Assembly: GCA_018257865.1 (NCBI GenBank) | Contig: JAEUBA010000007.1 | Span: forward strand, 310,001 to 374,000 | Origin: Stereocaulon alpinum | Lineage: Eukaryota > Ascomycota > Lecanoromycetes > Lecanorales > Stereocaulaceae | Length of the DNA: 64,000 nt | Reading direction: 5' to 3' | Shown: piece by piece, positions 58,327 through 64,000 of the stretch | Layout of the letters: every line of letters begins with the position of its first letter | How positions within the stretch are numbered: the stretch's first letter is position 1 | The notes under the pieces: generated by a model | What the model saw: only the letters and a program-made list of their open reading frames with translations | Database searches by the model: none | What the model was told of the DNA's origin: nothing | Position numbers and translations under genes: made by a program

Positions 58327-59205
58327 GACGAATATGTACAAGGAGATGACGAATCTAGACTTCTAGAAATGCCCGCTTGTATCACAAATGGAAGGCGAGC
58401 AAATTTTGCGGGGAGATGCCTGCCTGCGCTAGAGTCAAGCTAGGGCTAGGGCACGTCTGGCGCATGCCAGAAGGCTTCTCTGGCCGTAGGTTCAGAAGCT
58501 GCTCCGGGTACAAGCGTAACGAAAGGACACTAGGTCTAGACCCAACGACCTGCCCCGAACGAAACCTTAGGGTGCAGCTTCGGGCTTAGAAGCACTCATT
58601 TGCGATCAACTATTAGCGCAGGTCTCAGCTGAAAGTGCCGAGACGTAATAATTTTCATGGCTTTTTTCCTTCAGTGTCCGATTCATAGGAAAGAAGAGGC
58701 AATAGAACCATTAGAGCAAGCTCTATGATTTGCACTCCTAGGACCTCTAAGAGTTATCGTGAACCAAACATTCTAGGATTATTTACGATACAGTGTATGA
58801 TTCTCCCTTCGAAGGCCTACCCAACAAGCGTGAAGGAGCACCCTGGATCGACGCCACTTGACGCTCCATAAACTAATGTCTGGTATTATGAGATATTGTA
58901 CCCTGACCCAAGACATGTGCCTGCAATCTGAGACATCAATGCGTATGGTTGGTCTATCCAGGCACAATCAATTTCACCAACCCAGAGATCTCAGCTCCTG
59001 CAACTGTCGGATCTCGGTCCAGAAATCAACGTATTCAAGCTCGCCACGCCACAAATCTGGAGCAACCCAGGTCTTCGAATGATCTAAAGTCAAGAAGGGC
59101 CCCGCACTTGGTGAATTACCAAAGTCAGTTCTATCAACCTCCAAGCATACAAGTCCTTGAGAAATACAGAGAAATGTCCTTCCTCGAACAGTTGAAGCAT
59201 CACTT
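58327..59205. other. Intergenic, no gene recognised
   Basis: About 0.9 kb holding the DPP V promoter and the 3' flank of the next gene. Nothing else recognised. Confidence 0.5.
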
Positions 59206-59757
59206 TTACCAGTAATGGCCCTTCGAACGCCAACTTTCCATCTCCCGATCTCGATGCTCTCGTCTAGCCATTTGACCAGCAACCCACTCCTCCATCTGAC
59301 TCCTCATATCGCCTTCGCCGACACTCGATTCGCAGTTCCTAAGACCCAGAAACCTCCCGAACCGTCTTCTCTTATCCTCGATGCTCGCCACCTTTCTATT
59401 CCTCGTCCCCAGCTCCGTCCCTATTATCTTCCGGATTTCCTCCATTTCGTCGATCTCTCCTTCCTCTAGCTCCTCTTCTCTTGTTGGGGCAAACCATCTA
59501 TCTACTACCGGCATGGGATAGTTGGAGCTATAACGTCCTGGGGTGCGTTGGTGGTAGAAATGCGCTAGTTCATCAAGCTGCTCCGACGTGAGAAGGTGGT
59601 AATGGAGCAACGTCGCTGGGAAATCCGGGTGAGGTAGGCCCGTTTCGATGCTGAGGAGTGGAGAGAGTGGGCGTAGGAGATGGGCGAAGCGCCGCTTATT
59701 GAGAGGTGGTCGTACATCGGAACGCTGGCTGCTTGCAGCGTTAGAAGGGGTTTCCAT
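59206..59757 (-). CDS. Small conserved fungal protein of unknown function
   Basis: Single-exon 183-aa frame from the ATG at 59757 (METPSNAASSQRSDVRPPLN). The frame stays open 30 codons upstream, but that part is unlike a folded protein. Residues about 40-80 (HPDFPATLLHYHLLTSEQLD, then LAHFYHQRTPGRYSSNYP) resemble a stretch found in many ascomycete proteins without known function. Later parts are a Glu-rich helix (REEELEEGEIDEMEEI) and an Arg-rich region with RRRFGRFLGLRNCES. No signal peptide or membrane segment. Several such fungal proteins share the FGRF-GLRxCES motif, which may be a short interaction element, though this is from memory. Confidence 0.65.
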   Translation of the reverse strand: METPSNAASSQRSDVRPPLNKRRFAHLLRPLSPLLSIETGLPHPDFPATLLHYHLLTSEQLDELAHFYHQRTPGRYSSNYPMPVVDRWFAPTREEELEEGEIDEMEEIRKIIGTELGTRNRKVASIEDKRRRFGRFLGLRNCESSVGEGDMRSQMEEWVAGQMARREHRDREMESWRSKGHYW

Positions 59758-60553
59758 GGTGCAAGCGGATGATCTAGCTAGATGCTGGAGGAAGAGCTCG
59801 CTTAAAGAAGAGCAATATGGTAATGGTAAGATAGGAAGGTATAGCACTACCTGGTCAGGCCCAGCCTTCGGAATAGTCGCTTGTTCTACGTAGAGCCGAA
59901 CCAGAATCTGAATGTTCCGTGAGAGGGAGAGGTGGAATGAGACCGTCGTGAATCTTCTGCTTACAAGGTTTGTCTTTCTATTTTTGTGCCATGAAAGAGG
60001 GAAGCCTTTGTTTTAGTGGCTCGTGTGAGTTAACAGGTGGTTTGTCGCCTTCGTATTTGCAACAAAGCCTCGTTAGGATTGATCTTGAGATCTGAAGGGA
60101 TACTTTTGTGCCGAAGTTGTGAGACCCGGCTTTGTCTGCTTTGATTTCCGGACAATGGCTTAGGCTCGAATAAGGTTGCACATGAAAGACCAGATTTTTC
60201 TGTCACGCGGAGTACTTCATTCTTCACTCCAGCAAGTTCTGTTTACTCTGGCAGGCCCCATTGGTCAATGACCGCCGGCAGCTCATTACTTTACAAAGCG
60301 TGAATTGTCATTTAAGGCACAGCCCACTACTTCAACGCAATGTGAACAAAGCGAGTCCAAGCATGCAACAACAGGTCATTAGAAGCTTGGACATGGCTCA
60401 TCTGAATTGAACTGTTTGCCACAATGCTATAAAACACCTATGAAGTCGTCAAATCTTATCGACGCCCAAACTTATCTTATTGACCTTCGATTAAGGCCAA
60501 AAGTTCCAAAGAATAGCACCCACAAAACCTCACAGACCAGAAACACCGCAACA
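59758..60553. other. Divergent intergenic region
   Basis: About 0.8 kb with the promoters of the small conserved gene and the six-cysteine secreted protein. The sequence before the start at 60554 is AC-rich (CAAACACCGCAACA), as in many fungal 5' UTRs. Confidence 0.5.
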
Positions 60554-61130
60554 ATGAAATTCACATCAGCCACCGCCCTTTCAATCCTAATCAGCTCAGC
60601 CATCGCAGTCCCAACCCTCGACGAACGTAACGAAAACACCGAAAGCAACCTCGTCGCCCGTCAAAAGAACTACAATTGGATCCAAAGCGCAAACGATGGC
60701 CAAAGCGCCAACACCGATATGGTATTCATAACATTCCCCGTGCCAAACTGCCAAGGTAATGCCCACGAAACTGTCACTCACGTCGAATATGGCCCCTACC
60801 ACGCGTACCCCAGCAACGCCACAAAAGGTAGTATCCAGTCGGTATTCCTCAGTCGTCAAATCCAAAACGACGAACAGTTGGATTTCTTCGCAAGTAGTGG
60901 AACCGATGGCAACCCGTTGCCTGCACACAATGATGCTGTGCCTCCTGAGTGCCAATACTTTTTGTATAGTTTACCGATAGCTACTCCAGATGGTAGGTGT
61001 ATGCTTTGGGAGTGCGATTGGGATCAGTGGCTGACGTTTACATCTAGGTTGCTGGAATATAGGAGAGGTTTCTCCTTGCTGGCGCTTCTGGTTGAATCCG
61101 GCGTACTGTTCCGGCGGTCCAGATTGTTAG
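60554..61130 (+). CDS. Small secreted six-cysteine protein
   Basis: Two exons (60554-60992, 61048-61130) give 173 aa; the 55-bp intron has a CTGACG branch site and phase 1. A clear signal peptide (MKFTSATALSILISSAIAVP) is followed by a short acidic pro-region ending LVARQ, a Kex2-like arginine site at about residue 36. The mature part has six Cys: PNCQGN, PECQYF, DGCWNI, SPCWRF, AYCSGG and the final PDC-stop. The last four lie in exon 2, so the unspliced frame would lose them. Trp and aromatic residues are common in the C-terminus. Size, secretion and even Cys count fit a candidate effector or surface protein. I recognise no family. Confidence 0.8.
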
Positions 61131-61488
61131 GTACGACTTTATCTTGTGAGCTCTCGATCTTGCCGCTCCTTTGTCTCTTGTTCATCCCGTTGCGTTCAAA
61201 TCGTTCTCTTTTGACTTTGCGTTGAAAGTATGGACGTTAATCTAAAAGAAAAAGGGGCGTTCACTGTAACTGCTCATAGCCTAATAGCATCTGCTTTCTT
61301 CTACTGAACTCATTTACTGAAGCGAAGTATCTTTGTGTATCCTTTGCGACTACTTGTCATCTACTATACAAAGTACTGTTTCCGTCTTGCCTTACTACAT
61401 CCGACCTGATACGGTAAGCCTCATACCTATGGGTATCACTGATATAGGGATTTGGCGCCTTAACCCCGGATATACAATAAACATCCAA
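61131..61488. other. Convergent spacer, nothing recognised
   Basis: 358 bp between the secreted protein and TFC4 stop codons. Confidence 0.5.
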
Positions 61489-64000
61489 TCAAATAACCAT
61501 CCAACGCTCCGTAACCTCCCTCGCCTTCTCCAAGTTCCCACTCGCAGCCCAGAACCCCTGCAGTGCAACAGCAGCTTCATTGACAAAATCTTCCCCACTA
61601 TACCTCCCCATCTCGGCCTGCACAGCCGCGCTCAAATCCAAGCACCGCTCATAGTATGGAATAGCCAGATGCGTCAAGCCCAGGATGTGATACGCGTGTC
61701 CGACGTTGTATTCCGCTTCCTGCTTTTCTGAGTAGCTGTTTGACTGTTGTTTGCTGTCGTAGTATTCTAGGAGGAGGGCTAGGCCTTGCATCAGGATGTG
61801 ATGGCGGTTTTCTGCTTGGCGCTTGAGCGCGTAGTGGAGGTAGCCTAGAGCTAGGGAGAGCTTTATTGTGGCGTTTGTTGGGTCGAGGGCTAGGGCGCGG
61901 AGGAAGTAGTCTGCATTAACAGCAATTAGCAACGTCATTCCGATGACGAGAGGGTTGAGCCTGAAGGGTAAACATACTGACTGCGTAGGCATAGCTTTTA
62001 CCGGCGTAAAGTATGTGCCCATAAAGCATGAGCAATGCAACATCCATGTCATCAGCTTGTATGGGATCGCCTTTGCTATCTTTCGTGGTATAAGATGCCC
62101 TCTCCTGGAACAGAGTCTTTCGGCGAGCTTCGCCAAGCAAAGAAAAATCCACTGCCTTGAGTTGGCGAAGTATGTATTTCTGAGAAGGACCACAATTGAA
62201 CCACGAATTCTCGGAATCGCAGAGCCTGTTCAGTGCTGCGAACAGACGGTAGCCGTCGGTAACGAATTGGTAATTTTTCATAAACCAGCGGGCTATGTTG
62301 CAAAGGGTTTCGTCATCATTCGCTATCAGAGCACAAGCTGTGAGGTCATTAGTAGCCGGTATATGGAAAGATTGAGCTTATAAAGCCTTACCAAACCAGC
62401 ACACGTGGATGAGATATTGTGACTCCGGTGAATGGAAGAAGACGTTGGCGTGGAAAGCCGTCGCTATAATTTCGTAGGTAGATTTGATATCTCCCGCCTT
62501 TGCAACTTCCATGCCATACTCGAGGAAAATGTCGAGCCAGACATCGAAGGCAATGCCGCAGTATTCTTCCGGAACTTGAATCAATTGGCCATCGTGTGTC
62601 TCTAGATTCATTCGTTAGTATACCATTTGTCATTGTAGAAGAGGGAGAGGATCTACCGAGTTCCACCTGAGCATCAATCTCGTGTTTCGGTCTTGCTGCC
62701 AGATTGCGAGCCTCCTTTGTGTAACCATAGAATCTGTGATGCTTGTCAATCGGATAAAAGACTTTATTGCCACTAAATTCTTCGATCAATGCCTTGGTAG
62801 CAGTCATCCATTGAGCTTTCGAACTTTCGTTCCCCGTCTTAACCTCTTCTGTCAGTTCTTCCCTGCGAAGGAAGAGCGCCTGAATGTCTTCGTCTCGAGC
62901 TTTCCCCTTTTCAAGCGCAGATTTCTTAGCCGACTGAGGCGCTGGACGAGGAGCAAGCATAGGCGGTATGCTCCAGATTGTTGGAGCCTTCTCCCTAGTA
63001 GACTTCTTTGCGCCTTTATTCCCTGCTGGTCTCCTTGTCTTATGCTGTCTTACAGAAAGCGCCTCCCCGACCTGTAAATCTTGTTGGAGCGCGCCTGCCT
63101 CCCGACGCATCTGAGCTAGTTGTGTGCGTGCTGCCGTATTTCTACTATCGATTTTGAGGATGGTGTTAAAGCAGTCTTCGGCTTCCGCTCTCAAACCAAC
63201 AGCTCTATAGCACGCACCCAACTCCTGGTAATAATGCGCATCTCCATACTCGCTGACTTGCTGTAAAGGCTCGTAGTAGCGGAGAGCCTCGTGAAAGTAG
63301 TTCTGGCCCCGCAGGACATTTGCGGCTTCACGGTAGAGGTCGGGATAGTCATACAATTTGGCACCCGTCTGTTGGTCTTCCGGTTCAAGCCATTCAAAAT
63401 GGTTCTAGCATTTAATTAACTCAGATACGGCAAGCTAACAGGATGGGTAGCACTTGCAACTGCTTCCTCGAGATCACGACTCTCCGATCTCAATCTAAAT
63501 ACGCCAAGCTTGATGCGTAGTTCAAGGGGTAGGCCATCACCATAAGAGGACGTATCATACTCACCAGGCATAAATCCTGGGATCTCGATGCGTCGGGGCT
63601 CATCGTCCATATCCCATTCCCTATCGTCCTGGGTGTAAGTCTCCCAAAACACATCCTCTCTTCGACCGAGTAGCCAGCGGGCCAAAGATTTAAGTTCGAC
63701 AAGGCCTTCATCATACCGCTGCTGATATGCGTACAGTTCCGTCACAATGTTGATGTCTGACCAAGTGAAATTTTCGGCTGCATCGGACCCAATCGATTGA
63801 AGATGGGAAATAGTGTCTCGATAATAGCTCAAAGCACGGTCCGGGTGCTCAAGCTCAATGTAAATTTCTGCAAGGTGACGTAGAACTGTTGTATCATGCG
63901 GAAGCTGTTTCCTTAATTGTTCGTATTCATTAGCAGCCTTCTTTTTGTGACCGATTTCATGATTCAATGCAGCTCTCTGGTAGCGTGCTTCAACATTGGT
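61489..64000 (-). CDS. TFC4: TFIIIC subunit Tfc4 (tau131), C-terminal 760 residues; runs off the right edge
   Basis: Five exons are visible (64000-63458, 63404-62657, 62601-62392, 62337-61978, 61910-61489), with introns of 53, 55, 54 and 67 bp. Exon 1 continues beyond the window. The protein is an array of TPR helices: YEQLRKQLPHDTTVLRHLAE, SYYRDTISHLQSIG, FHEALRYYEPLQQVSEYGDA, AVGLRAEAEDCFNTILKIDS, then YFLRALALDPTNATIKLSLA and HLAIPYYERCLDL near the end. A basic linker (QHKTRRPAGNKGAKKSTREK) divides the arrays. The first intron starts GCAAGT, a GC-AG donor; the 35-bp GT intron available nearby would insert five residues that break the EEAVNHFEWLEPED match. Tfc4 recruits TFIIIB for tRNA and 5S transcription. 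Confidence 0.93.

Overview
The window is nuclear DNA of a filamentous ascomycete (Pezizomycotina; a Dothideomycete-like fungus is my guess, not a determination). The reasons are: protein genes cut by many 47-90 bp GT-AG introns with CTRAC-type branch sites, a complete U2 snRNA, fungal-only families (WSC, SUN/Uth1, Zn2Cys6, DPP V, F-BAR Bzz1, TFIIIC Tfc4), and a 4.7 kb AT-rich block with almost no CpA or TpG, the footprint of repeat-induced point mutation (RIP). I joined exons by hand, and each spliced model was tested for frame and splice phase.

Layout. 1-17 kb: N-terminus of a probable CCCH zinc-finger protein (-), a small conserved fungal protein (-), LETM1/Mdm38 (-), a secreted DUF1996-WSC protein (-), mitochondrial PP2C phosphatase Ptc5 (-), a DUF202 membrane protein (+), ERGIC protein Erv41 (-) and a SUN-family wall protein (-). 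18-31 kb: F-box protein (-), Old-Yellow-Enzyme-like flavin oxidoreductase (+), transketolase (+), AhpD/CMD-like protein (-), Zn2Cys6 transcription factor (+), spermidine synthase (-), U2 snRNA (-). 32.0-36.7 kb: a RIP-destroyed DNA transposon bounded by a TA duplication and imperfect inverted repeats, with a 1.1 kb internal island that escaped most RIP. 37-64 kb: an unknown multi-pass membrane protein (+), Bzz1 (-), Dbp5 (+), dienelactone hydrolase (-), free-methionine-R-sulfoxide reductase (+), a large HMG-box-like/dynamin-like GTPase fusion (-), dipeptidyl peptidase V (-), a small conserved protein (-), a six-cysteine secreted protein (+) and most of Tfc4 (-).

The genes do not form one pathway. 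Most are housekeeping: mitochondria (Mdm38, Ptc5), secretory pathway (Erv41), central metabolism (transketolase, spermidine synthase), RNA biology (U2, Dbp5, Tfc4) and actin/endocytosis (Bzz1). A smaller set acts at the cell surface or outside it (DUF1996-WSC, SUN, DPP V, six-Cys protein). I found no biosynthetic cluster, CRISPR-like array or defence island. The most unusual items are the HMG-box/GTPase fusion with a possible intron-retention start, the micro-exons of the methionine sulfoxide reductase gene, two GC-AG introns, and the two-tier RIP pattern in the transposon next to U2.
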